From NCBI GenBank assembly GCA_041485905.1, contig JBGPKK010000252.1:1-6116 (forward strand): DNA of 6,116 nt. The letters run 5' to 3'. The position numbers and the translations under genes are program-made. Below the pieces are notes generated by a model. The model did not search any database. It saw only the letters and a program-made list of their open reading frames with translations, and was not told where the DNA came from. The stretch is from JAHFUI01 sp041485905. Its GTDB lineage: Bacteria > Acidobacteriota > Vicinamibacteria > Vicinamibacterales > CAVVIG01. Below are positions 1 to 5,938 of the stretch, piece after piece (within the stretch, counting starts at the first letter, position 1; each line of letters begins with the position of its first letter).

Positions 1-471
1 AGCTACACGTGGAGCCGCGTGACCTATGACTTCCCCGATCTCGGGGCGCCGTTCGTAGCAGACCACGATCGGACGCACGAGCTGAAACTCGTCGACACAG
101 TGCAATTCAATCGCTGGACATTGTCAGGGACGTGGATCGCCTCCACAGGAACGCCCTATACCGAGCCAGTCGGCACGACCGCAATTCCCATCGAATCGCC
201 ATTCGGCAGGCTAACCGTGGAGCGAATCGATGTTGGCGAAAAGAACGCAGCACGTCTGCCGAATTATCACCGGCTGGATGCGGCTGCAAACTATACCTGG
301 CCGCTGGGCGACGGACGGCGCAAAGGGACGATTGGCCTGAGCGTGTTCAACGCTTACAACCGGCAGAACGTCTGGTACAAGGAGTTCACGGTCGTTGAGG
401 GTGAGATCGTCGAGAACAACATCAATCTCATGAGCCTGACCCTGAACGCGTTCTTCACGGTGAAGTTCTAA
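1..471 (+). CDS. TonB-dependent outer-membrane receptor, C-terminal fragment (5' end outside window)
   Basis: This is the last 156 codons of a TonB-dependent receptor, the outer-membrane beta-barrel that imports siderophores, glycans or oligomers using energy from TonB-ExbBD. The frame is open from base 1, so the GTG at 19 is internal, not a start. Visible hallmarks are alternating barrel strands, the DHDRTHELKL turn and strand, the GTWIASTGTPYTEPVG segment, YHRLDAAANY, and a penultimate strand with LSVFNAYNRQNVWYKEF. The protein ends in FFTVKF, with the C-terminal phenylalanine that serves as the outer-membrane beta-signal for BAM assembly. Plug domain, TonB box and signal peptide lie upstream of the window. 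The substrate cannot be told from this part. The stop TAA (469-471) overlaps the ATG of the next small ORF. Confidence 0.93.
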   Translation, partial: SYTWSRVTYDFPDLGAPFVADHDRTHELKLVDTVQFNRWTLSGTWIASTGTPYTEPVGTTAIPIESPFGRLTVERIDVGEKNAARLPNYHRLDAAANYTWPLGDGRRKGTIGLSVFNAYNRQNVWYKEFTVVEGEIVENNINLMSLTLNAFFTVKF

Positions 472-662
472 TGGCCGTGGATGCTGTTGAACGCCTGCCC
501 CTGACATCCAATCCTCATCGTAGGGAAGGGGTGCGGTCATCGGTCACTTTCGCGTTGGCGGTCGCACTCGTCTTTGCGGCCAGCGTCTTGTGGCCGGCGT
601 TCGGCAAGTCCGTGACGCTGGTGTTGAAGATCGCCGTCCTTTATGTCTTCTCCGCACGCTGA
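471..662 (+). CDS. Small hydrophobic protein of unknown function, overlapping the receptor stop
   Basis: A 63-codon ORF starts at an ATG that overlaps the receptor stop as TAATG, an arrangement typical of translational coupling. A weak ribosome-binding site, GGTGAAG (459-465), sits 5 nt before the ATG. The first about 23 residues are polar and basic. They are followed by a hydrophobic stretch, VTFALAVALVFAASVLW (about residues 25-41), and a second weaker one, VTLVLKIAVLYVF (about 48-60), so it could be a small inner-membrane protein with one or two membrane segments. I do not recognise a family. It could instead be a chance ORF in the receptor 3' region, since the gap to the next start (730) would otherwise be empty. 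The first reading is slightly favoured because of the overlap and hydrophobicity. Confidence 0.4.
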   Translation: MAVDAVERLPLTSNPHRREGVRSSVTFALAVALVFAASVLWPAFGKSVTLVLKIAVLYVFSAR

Positions 663-729
663 ACAAATGCCGTTCCGACCACAAGAAGGGAGCGCCGTCA
701 ACGCAATGAATCCACAGCGGAGGTTGTCC

Positions 730-1533
730 GTGAAAACAAGGTGCCCAAGATTCTTCGCCTTCGCCATCGCCGCCATCGCGCTCTCGATATCGGCGTGGCT
801 AGCGGCTGCCCAGACAGTAAAGAGCCGCTGGAAGGATCAGACAATCAAGATCGATGGCGTCGCCGCCGAATGGCCCGTTCTCACGGCTCTGGACGACAAC
901 ATCGCGACTGCCGCCGCCAACGACACGCAGGATCTTTATCTCGCCATCGCCACCAGTGACGGGCAGCGCCGGCGTCAGCTCGCCATGACGGGGTTGATCG
1001 TCTGGATTGACGCCGCTGGCGGCAAAAAGGAAACCTTCGGCATTCGCATTCCGGGTTCAGGATTCCAGATGCCGGCAGGACGATTCAGCGGCGGAGGGTC
1101 CGGGGATGGACCCAACTCGCAGCCGCCAGAGCCCCCGCTACCGAAGATCACCTACATCGAGCTGCTCGGTCCTGGAAAGGACGACCGCCGCCGGCTTGAC
1201 CTCTCTCCCGAATCCGAGATCACGGTTGCCGCCGCCGTCAATGAGGGCACACTGCTTTACGAATTTCGCGTCCCGCTCGCAGCCGCGTCGGCGGCTCAGC
1301 CCTCCGGCATCGGCGCGAAGATGGATCGGCCCCTGGGCCTCGGGTTGCAAACGCCAAAACTTGAAGTCCCGCAGAGCGGCGGTCAGCCCGGTGGCGGCGG
1401 GCGCGGCGGTTTTGGCCGAGGGGGCCGCGGTGGGGAAGTCTTTGGTGACGGCGGCATGCGCGGCCGCGGGCCGATGCAGATGAAGGAGATGAAGTTCTGG
1501 ACGACGCTCGCGCTCGCCCGGGAAAGCCGCTGA
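730..1533 (+). CDS. Exported protein with CBM9-like N-terminal domain and Gly/Arg-rich tail
   Basis: 267 aa from the GTG at 730. That start is chosen because GGAGG (719-723) lies 6 nt before it and because it gives a clean Sec signal peptide: basic n-region KTRCPR, hydrophobic core FFAFAIAAIALSISAWL, likely cleavage AAA|QT after residue 27. An ATG at 706 and another at 643 are in frame but are poorer choices. The mature protein opens with IKIDGVAAEWP (residues 39-49) and NDTQDLYLAIAT (64-75), the pattern of carbohydrate-binding family 9-like domains. GLIVWIDAAGGKKETFGIRIPG (88-109) follows as the next strands. Residues about 217-250 are almost all Gly and Arg (GGGGRGGFGRGGRGG), probably disordered. 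The C-terminus returns to MKFWTTLALARE, resembling the last strand of the domain. No catalytic motif is seen. A role in binding or surface association next to the receptor is inferred. Confidence 0.8.
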   Translation: MKTRCPRFFAFAIAAIALSISAWLAAAQTVKSRWKDQTIKIDGVAAEWPVLTALDDNIATAAANDTQDLYLAIATSDGQRRRQLAMTGLIVWIDAAGGKKETFGIRIPGSGFQMPAGRFSGGGSGDGPNSQPPEPPLPKITYIELLGPGKDDRRRLDLSPESEITVAAAVNEGTLLYEFRVPLAAASAAQPSGIGAKMDRPLGLGLQTPKLEVPQSGGQPGGGGRGGFGRGGRGGEVFGDGGMRGRGPMQMKEMKFWTTLALARESR

Positions 1534-1546
1534 TTTCGGCGACGCC

Positions 1547-1750
1547 ATGATCAGCAGGCGGCTGATCACGCGCGTGCTGGCCTGCGAGACGCTGACCGGT
1601 CCTGACCTGCAGGCGTTCAACACCTTCGAGCAGCCGCGTCGCGTCGGGCCGCAGCGTCTCGATGCGCCGGCGCCGGGTACGCGGATGACGTTCAGGCCGC
1701 CGGCCCGTTCCTATACAGTCGCCAACCTCGCGGTCACGGCCCAAGCCTAG
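1547..1750 (+). pseudogene. Remnant of a GH51 alpha-L-arabinofuranosidase: C-terminal tail only
   Basis: The 67-codon frame reads RVLACETLTGPDLQAFNTFE at residues 9-28, then QPRRVGPQRL and, near the end, MTFRPPARSYTVANLAV. This matches, from memory of the family, the last beta-sandwich strands of GH51 alpha-L-arabinofuranosidases, where LTG..L.AHNTFE.P..V.P is followed by a strand ending in the P-x-x-S-x-x-V-L pattern before the stop. GH51 enzymes are usually around 500 aa or more and release arabinose from plant arabinans and arabinoxylans. Here the (beta/alpha)8 catalytic barrel is absent: only 13 nt separate this ATG from the stop of the CBM9-like gene, and no related sequence appears in other frames upstream. 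There is no good ribosome-binding site, and the ATG lies beside an 8-bp inverted repeat. I read it as a deletion scar, not a working gene. A small independent domain protein is the less likely alternative. Confidence 0.65.
1548..1568. repeat. Perfect 8-bp inverted repeat (hairpin) after the CBM9-like gene
   Basis: TGATCAGC (1548-1555) and GCTGATCA (1561-1568) are perfect reverse complements separated by AGGCG. The hairpin begins 14 nt after the stop of the CBM9-like gene and covers the first codons of the GH51 remnant. No T-run follows, so it is not a classical intrinsic terminator. It could still protect the 3' end of the upstream mRNA, or mark the junction where the GH51 gene was truncated. 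Confidence 0.55.
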
Positions 1751-2886
1751 CGGCCACTCGGCTTGTAGCCCTTCCATACCCACTCGAACGCCTCCGGCAT
1801 CGTCTGCATCTCCACGCTGCGTTCGACATGGCCCGAGGCCTCCGAAAACAGGAACTGATACGGATAGCCCTTGGCCTTTAGGGCAGCGGCCACCCGGTTG
1901 TTCGCGACCACCCAGTTGCGCATCTGTTCAACTGGTGAGGTCGCGCCGAGGTCGTTCTCGCTCACGTGGAGCCAGATGCGCAGCGCCTTGCGCTCGGAGC
2001 TCGGGATGAACGTCTGGTGAAAATCCCACGCCCCGTTCGGCGCGGTCGCGTTGCGCTGAAGTGCGACAAACGTTCCCGAGTAGCTGATCACCCGCCGATA
2101 CAGGTTCGGGTGCAGCCACGCCATCGCCAGGGCCGCCGCCGCGCCGGAACTCTCGCCAAACGCCGCGCGACCCTCCGGATCAGTCGTAAATGCCACCTGA
2201 TGATCGCGCGTGATGCGCGGCAGCACCTCCGTTTCGACGAAGTTCACATAGCGATCCGAAACGGTGTCGTACTCGATGGTACGCTGCCCACCCGGACCCG
2301 GCGAGAGCAGGACCGCGGCGATTGGCGGAATGCGCTTCTCGTGGATCAGGTTGTCGAGCATCACCGGCATGAAGGGAAGATCGGTGCGCGGCTTGCCATC
2401 GGCAGCGGCCGGGGCGTCTTCCGGGACAAACCACCGTTCGTCCTGTACGACGATGAAGGGAGATGGGGTATTGGCAACGTACCCGGCAGGAACGTAGACG
2501 GCGACCTGCCGTTGAAACGTCTGATGTTGCGGCGGCTCGGCAGGGACTCCCGGAGCCGATTCGCCGCGCGCGCCGCCCGGTCCACCGCCACGCCCGACCG
2601 GTCCAGTCGGAAAGAGCTTGCTCTCCGCGGAGTTCATCGTGAAGCGGATGACGCGGCCCTTCGGCACATCCGGCTTCGCCGTGAACGCCGGATCCGCGAC
2701 GTAGGGTGGGGCAATCCGGGAGTTACCATCCGCGTTCAGCCGCACCGGCACCAGCGGCGGCGCATTGGCGGCGCGTGCAGTGGTGGCAAGGGTGCTCCCA
2801 CCGCGCTGCGCCATGACGGCGACCATCGAACTCACCGAAACGAAGCCGACGACAAGAACCGACGTGACCAGTCTCTGCATGCTCAT
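1747..2886 (-). CDS. Exported Fes-type (enterochelin esterase-like) alpha/beta-hydrolase
   Basis: 379 aa from the ATG at 2886. That start is chosen because GGTGAGGG (complement of 2891-2898) lies just upstream; a GTG at 2916 would add 10 residues ahead of the signal peptide. The signal peptide is MSMQRLVTSVLVVGFVSVSS followed by MVAVMA|QRGG, so the mature enzyme is periplasmic or secreted. An N-terminal beta-domain (about 45-130) contains GRVIRFTMNSAESKLFP and QRQVAVYVPAGY, interrupted by a Gly/Arg/Pro-rich insert (about 95-118). The catalytic alpha/beta-hydrolase domain (about 140-375) has FIVVQDE, the nucleophile elbow GESSG with Ser246, an acid in SENDLG (Glu310 or Asp312) and His353 in SGHVERS. 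Family members cleave esters such as enterobactin, acetylated sugars or other exported substrates; the substrate here is unknown. It lies 120 nt downstream of the MBL gene on the same strand, so co-transcription is likely. Its stop shares CTAG with the GH51 remnant. Confidence 0.85.
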   Translation of the reverse strand: MSMQRLVTSVLVVGFVSVSSMVAVMAQRGGSTLATTARAANAPPLVPVRLNADGNSRIAPPYVADPAFTAKPDVPKGRVIRFTMNSAESKLFPTGPVGRGGGPGGARGESAPGVPAEPPQHQTFQRQVAVYVPAGYVANTPSPFIVVQDERWFVPEDAPAAADGKPRTDLPFMPVMLDNLIHEKRIPPIAAVLLSPGPGGQRTIEYDTVSDRYVNFVETEVLPRITRDHQVAFTTDPEGRAAFGESSGAAAALAMAWLHPNLYRRVISYSGTFVALQRNATAPNGAWDFHQTFIPSSERKALRIWLHVSENDLGATSPVEQMRNWVVANNRVAAALKAKGYPYQFLFSEASGHVERSVEMQTMPEAFEWVWKGYKPSGR

Positions 2887-2933
2887 GGCACCCTCACCAT
2901 TCACTGAACGGCTCACCGGATTGAATCAAATGC

Positions 2934-2948
2934 GCCGGCAACTCCGGC
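2934..2948. repeat. Short inverted repeat between the MBL and esterase genes
   Basis: GCCGG (2934-2938) and CCGGC (2944-2948) can form a 5-bp stem with a CAACT loop in the 120-nt spacer of the two minus-strand genes. On the minus strand it is followed by ATTTGATTCAATCC, not a T-run, so a terminator is not supported. It could be an mRNA structure between two co-transcribed genes or chance in GC-rich DNA. Confidence 0.25.
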
Positions 2949-3006
2949 ACCCACCCGAGCCCACGGCGCCACGCCGGACCAATTCACGTCGCGCGGCCGG
3001 TCATGG

Positions 3007-4032
3007 TTATTTCGCGCCGGCTCTCAGCTTCGACGCCGTCGCGCATTCGGTCATGACCGTGAAGTAGCGCTGCACCGCGGCGGCGCCGCCGACGAACGGA
3101 TGGTCCTCGCCGACTTCACGCTTCGCGGTGGTCAGACGAGCTTTCGTGTAGGCGTTGTCGTACTCGCTGTGATTCGAAAGGAGCACGGTCGCACCCGCAT
3201 CGGCGGCCGCCTTCGCGATTCGCTTCTGCGACTCGATGTATTCGTCCCAGCGCGCGGCGTTGGTGCCGAACGCGCCGGTCAGCGTGCCTCCGGAATACGC
3301 GACCATGACCGTCCGTCCCTGATCCTTCACCGGAAACACGTACGACAGCGTGCCTGGCGTATGCCCGGGAGTCGCGACGATGTCGAGTGTCGTGTCGCCG
3401 AGCGTGAGCTTCATGCCGGCAGCACCGACGACCACGTCTCGCGTCGGGACGCCGCCGGCCGCTGTCGCTGGCCGCTGCAGTGTCGAGTCCCAGTCGGGCG
3501 CGCCCATCACGACCTTGGCGCCGAATCTTTTCTGCAGTTCGGCGGCGCCCTGATCGTGATCGCCGTGCGCATGGCTGATGACGACGTATTTGATTTGCCT
3601 GGAGTCGAGTCCGAGGGTTGTCAGACCGTTGATGATCTCGGGCTCGGTGGCCCACACAAAGTTCGTGTCGATGATGATGAGGCCGTCGCTCGTGCGCAAC
3701 GCCCACGACGAATGCTGTCGCGTGCCGAGCCAGTAGAAGTTGTCGAAGACCTTGTACGGCGATGCGTACCACGTCGCGCGATCCGGGGTGGCGGCGGGGC
3801 CCCGCGCTGCGGCTGCGCCCCGTCCGCCGGCGCGCCCGACCGCCGGAGTGGCGAGACCCGGATTCGCGCCGGAGAAGCAGAGGTTCACGAATGTTGCGCG
3901 GTAGTCGAGCGCGGCTGCGGCCCTGGCCGCGCTGATGTGCGCGTCGATCTCGCTTGCGGGCGCCTGGGCCGAAAGCGTGGTGCCCGCGAGCGCCGCGCCG
4001 AGCACACCGCACAGTATTCGTCTGACATGCAT
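3007..4032 (-). CDS. Exported MBL-fold metallohydrolase, subclass B3 metallo-beta-lactamase-like
   Basis: 341 aa from the ATG at 4032, which is preceded by GGAGG (complement of 4040-4044) at 7 nt. An in-frame start at 4116 would put 28 polar residues in front of the signal peptide and is rejected. The signal peptide is MHVRRILCGVLGAALAGTTL with likely cleavage SAQA|PA. After an Ala/Gly/Arg-rich stretch (about 64-82) comes the MBL fold: WLGTRQHSSWALRTSDGLII, then IIDTNFVW, and the metal motif SHAHGDHDQG with His154, His156, Asp158 and His159. TPGHTPG supplies His224 and LSNHSEYD His288. Absence of a Cys ligand and the spacing follow subclass B3 enzymes (H-x-H-x-D-H, H196, H263 equivalents), so a di-zinc site is expected. 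Many chromosomal homologues are lactonases or other hydrolases, so beta-lactam hydrolysis is possible but unproven. The esterase gene follows, likely in the same transcript. Confidence 0.88.
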   Translation of the reverse strand: MHVRRILCGVLGAALAGTTLSAQAPASEIDAHISAARAAAALDYRATFVNLCFSGANPGLATPAVGRAGGRGAAAARGPAATPDRATWYASPYKVFDNFYWLGTRQHSSWALRTSDGLIIIDTNFVWATEPEIINGLTTLGLDSRQIKYVVISHAHGDHDQGAAELQKRFGAKVVMGAPDWDSTLQRPATAAGGVPTRDVVVGAAGMKLTLGDTTLDIVATPGHTPGTLSYVFPVKDQGRTVMVAYSGGTLTGAFGTNAARWDEYIESQKRIAKAAADAGATVLLSNHSEYDNAYTKARLTTAKREVGEDHPFVGGAAAVQRYFTVMTECATASKLRAGAK

Positions 4033-4066
4033 GTTGCCCCCTCCGTGCGTATCGAACTGATCGCGG

Positions 4067-4072
4067 ATTATA
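4067..4072 (-). promoter_or_regulatory. Candidate -10 element (TATAAT) for the B3-like MBL gene
   Basis: Read on the minus strand, positions 4072-4067 are an exact TATAAT. This would place transcription start near 4060, giving a leader of about 28 nt before the ATG at 4032, with the GGAGG inside it. No good -35 hexamer is visible at 16-18 nt (GCGCAT is the nearest), so the assignment rests on the -10 match and its position in the divergent region. Confidence 0.4.
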
Positions 4073-4127
4073 GGGGGACTCGTTGCATAATGCGCACGCT
4101 GGCGTGAGTTGAGCAAAATTTGATTTC

Positions 4128-4229
4128 GTGACCCCGGCGATCACTGAGGAGTTGAGCGGGCGTGCTGTCGTTGTCGCCTCCTGCTGTCTGGTCGCCGCGG
4201 TGCTGGGTCTCGCCGCATCGTTCGCGTGA
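4128..4229 (+). other. Short ORF encoding a 33-residue hydrophobic peptide, doubtful
   Basis: A GTG-initiated frame of 33 codons lies in the divergent spacer between the two MBL genes. After a polar start (VTPAITEELSGR) it reads VVVASCCLVAAVLGLAASFA, a membrane-like segment ending at TGA 4227-4229, 40 nt before the start of the 541-aa MBL gene. No ribosome-binding site precedes the GTG. An in-frame TTG at 4152 directly abuts a GAGGAG (4146-4151), too close to serve it. It may be a leader peptide, the tail of a lost membrane protein or chance. It is recorded because it is the only protein-like content in this spacer. Confidence 0.2.
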
Positions 4230-4269
4230 ACGGGTCGATCGCAACTGCAGTCGACAAAGGAGAATTGCT

Positions 4270-5895
4270 ATGTACAAGAGACTCGCCGTGTTCGCCGTTG
4301 CAGTGGCGACCTGTGGCGCGCTCGTCATCGGGCTCGCCGGCCAGGGAACCAGCGCGGAACTGCAGCTCGTGACACGGAGTGCCGAGGCCCTCGGCGGACG
4401 GGACCGCGTGATGGCGCTCAAAACGCTGCAGATCGTCGGCTGGGGCGAGCTGGCCTATTTCGACGGCGGCGGAAACATCACCGGCGATCCCTCGGCGCCG
4501 CAGAAGTGGCAGAAGGTCCTGGAATACCGGCGCACCATCGACCTCGAGCACTGGCGCACGCGTGTGCAGCAGCGGTTGAAGATGGATTTCGTCTTTGCGT
4601 CAACCGTCGGACAGCTGGGGCTCAATCGAACCAGCGAAACACTCGACGGCGACGTCGCCTACAACATCGGGGGCGGATTCCTGGCCAATCCGCAGACCGG
4701 AACGGCTCAGCCGCAGCCTGCCGGGACTGCGGCCGCACGGCAGCGACGAGTCGAACTGCTCGCCCACCCGATCGCCGTCGTCCGGGCGGCGCTTGATCCC
4801 GCGACCAAACTGTCGAATCTGCGGAAGCAAGGCAACCTCCAACTGGTGGACGTGACGGTGCGTCAGGGCGACACGCTGACGCTCGCGGTGAACGCGATAT
4901 CGAGTCTACCGGAGTGGGTGAGTTATGTCGGACCGCACGTCAACCTCGGAGACGTGACGTATCGAACCCATTTCGTCGGCTACGTGCCTGAGAAGGGCAT
5001 TCAGCTGCCGACGGCCTTCGCAACGACCATCGATTGGCGCAAGGTCGTGCACGGCAAACTCGACGTCGACCGCAACATCGTCGACGAAGCGATCGACGAT
5101 CTGAGTGCGCCTTCGTCAGTACGATCGGCGACGCCACCAGGTGGGCCAGGCGGAGGTGGGGCGAACCTGCAGCCGATCAAAGTCGCCGATCACGTGTGGT
5201 TCATGAACGGCAACACGTTCTTCGAATTCGACGACCACCTCACCATGGTCGAGGCGAACCGGCAGGATGCCGCGCTTCAGGCGATTCTCAAGGTGATCAA
5301 CGCGCTCGTCCCGGGCAAGCGTGTGACGCAGGTGATTCAGTCACACCATCACTTCGATCACACGGTCGGACTTCGGGCGGCGGTCGCCGAAGGGCTGACG
5401 ATCATTGCGCATCGAGGCAACGAAGGCATCTTCCGCGAGATGGTGGCACGCCCGGCCAGACTGTTCCCGGACGCGCTGGGAAGGAATCCGAAGCCGCTGA
5501 AATTCATCCCGGTGGACGATCATCTCAAGCTGAAGGACTCCACGAACGAAGTCGATATCTACCATCTCATTGGCAACTATCACATGGCTGATGGCGTGAT
5601 CGTCCACGCGCCGGCGTCGAGAGTGCTGGTCGAGGGGGACCTGACCACCCAGAACTGGGACTTCAACTGGTGGGGCGACAGCCTGATGAACAACATCGAT
5701 TACCGCAAGATCAAGGTCGACACGCATCTGGCCGTCCATGGTCAGATTCCGCTGCCGCTTGCGGAAGTCGTCTCGGCGATCGAGCGGCAGGTCCGCAATA
5801 CGCAGGCGTTCTGCCGCCGGGCGGCCGAGGCGCAGTTCTTCCAGGTCGGCTGCCCGATCCAGTACAACCGTCCGTTACCGCCGGTATCGAACTGA
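4270..5895 (+). CDS. Exported two-domain MBL-fold hydrolase with N-terminal LolA-like region
   Basis: 541 aa from the ATG at 4270, which has AAAGGAG (4256-4262) 7 nt upstream. A frame extension back to GTG 4162 lacks signal-peptide character and is discarded. The signal peptide is MYKRLAVFAVAVATCGALVI followed by GLAGQGTSA, cleavage near residue 29. Residues about 32-270 begin AEALGGRDRVMALKTLQIVG and contain repeated beta-strand and Arg/Asp patterns (YRRTIDLEHWRTRVQQ, FVGYVPEKGIQLPTAF), like lipoprotein-carrier (LolA/LppX) folds. A Gly/Pro-rich linker (289-298) leads to an MBL domain: HVWFMNGNTFFEF, SHHHFDH (His359, His361, Asp363, His364), GNYHMADGVIV (His438), VLVEGDL (Asp457) and AVHGQ (His490). 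All metal-ligand positions of a binuclear site are present. Substrate unknown. It is divergent from, and not closely similar to, the B3-like gene. Confidence 0.87.
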   Translation: MYKRLAVFAVAVATCGALVIGLAGQGTSAELQLVTRSAEALGGRDRVMALKTLQIVGWGELAYFDGGGNITGDPSAPQKWQKVLEYRRTIDLEHWRTRVQQRLKMDFVFASTVGQLGLNRTSETLDGDVAYNIGGGFLANPQTGTAQPQPAGTAAARQRRVELLAHPIAVVRAALDPATKLSNLRKQGNLQLVDVTVRQGDTLTLAVNAISSLPEWVSYVGPHVNLGDVTYRTHFVGYVPEKGIQLPTAFATTIDWRKVVHGKLDVDRNIVDEAIDDLSAPSSVRSATPPGGPGGGGANLQPIKVADHVWFMNGNTFFEFDDHLTMVEANRQDAALQAILKVINALVPGKRVTQVIQSHHHFDHTVGLRAAVAEGLTIIAHRGNEGIFREMVARPARLFPDALGRNPKPLKFIPVDDHLKLKDSTNEVDIYHLIGNYHMADGVIVHAPASRVLVEGDLTTQNWDFNWWGDSLMNNIDYRKIKVDTHLAVHGQIPLPLAEVVSAIERQVRNTQAFCRRAAEAQFFQVGCPIQYNRPLPPVSN

Positions 5896-5938
5896 CCTGG
5901 GCGCCATGTTGTTCTGCGCGAGGCCAGGATCGTCGTGA

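Noticed and set aside
643..729. N-terminal extension of the CBM9-like protein to ATG 643 or ATG 706
   Set aside because: GTG 730 has GGAGG at 6 nt and begins directly with the signal peptide; the extensions place polar residues before it.
1966..2907. Long open frame on the plus strand opposite the esterase gene (313 codons)
   Set aside because: It is arginine-rich with no recognisable domain and is fully antisense to a gene with catalytic motifs and a signal peptide. It results from GC-rich codon bias.
3100..4107. Long open frame on the plus strand opposite the B3-like MBL gene (335 codons)
   Set aside because: It is antisense to a well-supported gene, of low-complexity Arg/Gly/Ala composition, without ribosome-binding site or domain.
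4033..4116. N-terminal extension of the B3-like MBL to 4116
   Set aside because: It would overlap the TATAAT element and precede the signal peptide with 28 polar residues; the ATG at 4032 has a strong GGAGG.
4270..4330. Lipoprotein signal (Cys15 in the 541-aa MBL protein)
   Set aside because: The residues before Cys are AVAT, with Thr at -1, and Cys lies inside the hydrophobic core, so the lipobox is poor; an ordinary signal peptidase I site fits better.
5896..5928. CCTGG ... CCAGG inverted repeat as terminator of the 541-aa MBL gene
   Set aside because: Five-base arms with a 23-nt loop and no T-run; expected by chance in this composition.
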